Shown: positions 63,724 to 64,000 of the stretch, one piece after another | How positions within the stretch are numbered: the stretch's first letter is position 1 | Layout of the letters: each line of letters opens with the position of its first letter | Assembly (NCBI GenBank): GCA_945860865.1 | Contig: CAMARW010000010.1 | Coordinates: 1 to 64,000, forward strand | Direction of reading: 5' to 3' | From: Chitinophaga pinensis | GTDB taxonomy: Bacteria > Bacteroidota > Bacteroidia > UKL13-3 | Length of the DNA stretch: 64,000 nt | Made by a program: the position numbers and the translations under genes | The notes under the pieces: model-generated | Database searches by the model: none | Seen by the model: only the letters and a program-made list of their open reading frames with translations | Told to the model about the DNA's origin: nothing

Positions 63724-64000
63724 TTATTCTGTTACTTGTTTTTGTGCCCTTACAAATTTATTCCTGTCTGATATACTCGCAATTCTCAGGCGATAATCGT
63801 CTTTTATTTTTGAAACTTTTTCTTGTCCTTCTTTAATGGCATTATTAAATAACAAATCGGAACTAATAACAGCCATGGTTCCTTTTTGGTATTTAAAATA
63901 ATACCAAGAGCCGTTCCCGTGTTGCAGGTACATCACAAAATCGTCGCCTCCACGTCTTTTGGTTATTTCAATTTTGCCATTTATTTTTCTTTCAATCTGC
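63724..64000 (-). CDS. Partial protein, C-terminal 91 residues (runs off window)
   Basis: The frame is open from 64000 to a stop at 63724, with one base between it and the plsY start. It has an N-terminal charged strand (ERKINGKIEITKRRGGDDF), a Tyr-rich core (YLQHGNGSWYYFKYQKGTMAVISS) and a charged helix to the end. I do not recognise the family. The tight spacing to plsY suggests the same operon. The true start is outside the window. Confidence 0.55.
   Translation of the reverse strand, partial: QIERKINGKIEITKRRGGDDFVMYLQHGNGSWYYFKYQKGTMAVISSDLLFNNAIKEGQEKVSKIKDDYRLRIASISDRNKFVRAQKQVTE

Overview
The window looks like a chromosomal segment of a free-living member of the Bacteroidota (Bacteroidetes). 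It is AT-rich and has many TAnnTTTG-type -7 promoter boxes. It encodes several secreted proteins with type IX secretion (T9SS) C-terminal sorting domains and a large TonB-dependent receptor with a carboxypeptidase-regulatory-like N-domain. atpD-atpC stand apart from other ATP synthase genes, and LPP20- and choice-of-anchor-type proteins are present. Genus cannot be given from the sequence alone.

Layout. (1) 1-2.7 kb: minus-strand single-gene units (partial secreted protein, DUF3267 metalloprotease-like, DJ-1/PfpI, unknown), each followed by a ~130-bp imperfect palindrome bounded by CATAAC/GTTATG. This looks like an integron gene-cassette array; no integrase is visible. (2) 2.8-18.4 kb: mostly core-like genes. 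They are a large TolB-like/outer-membrane barrel protein, an MBL hydrolase, an SRPBCC/GyrI protein, a PlcP-like phosphoesterase + glycosyltransferase + GH1 operon, a HAD phosphatase, Xaa-Pro aminopeptidase, MurF, an FG-GAP T9SS protein and Kbl. (3) 18.4-31.9 kb: PhoX-like phosphatase, a di-haem peroxidase and a cytochrome/Cu-monooxygenase-like pair, a TonB receptor, a 1,335-residue beta-helix T9SS protein with an internal 605-codon duplication, and a haem-motif T9SS protein. Three of these promoters carry 11-bp-phased TTAAC-type heptamers ending at a fixed distance from the -7 box, which I read as a PhoB-like phosphate-starvation regulon. (4) 32-36.3 kb: TspO, tRNA-Arg(CCG) between two decayed tRNA copies, an AAA_14/DUF4143 ATPase behind a perfect 21-bp inverted repeat, a T9SS fragment, a lipoprotein and an unknown protein. 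(5) 36.4-45.8 kb: housekeeping genes (GT4 glycosyltransferase, B12/radical SAM protein, thiamine pyrophosphokinase, thioesterase, atpD-atpC, two LPP20-like lipoproteins, gapA).

(6) 45.9-46.4 kb: a candidate 193-nt structured RNA (6S-like in size and shape) and tRNA-Glu. (7) 46.4-57.1 kb: an accessory region next to tRNA-Glu. It holds small lipoproteins, zinc-ribbon proteins, a J-domain-like protein, an HTH regulator, an SF2 helicase fused to WG repeats, a decayed segment with a Fic-protein remnant, and two lipoproteins that share a duplicated 229-bp leader. (8) 57.2-64 kb: core genes again (alpha/beta-hydrolase-like protein, rpsO-pnp, gpsA, CoA-transferase subunit A, clpS, plsY, and a partial gene at the edge).

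Working together: PhoX, the TonB receptor and the beta-helix protein would scavenge phosphate from outside. The PlcP-glycosyltransferase operon, which has a weaker form of the same box, would release phosphate from phospholipids and replace them with glycolipids. That link is inference from promoter pattern and family knowledge, not proof.
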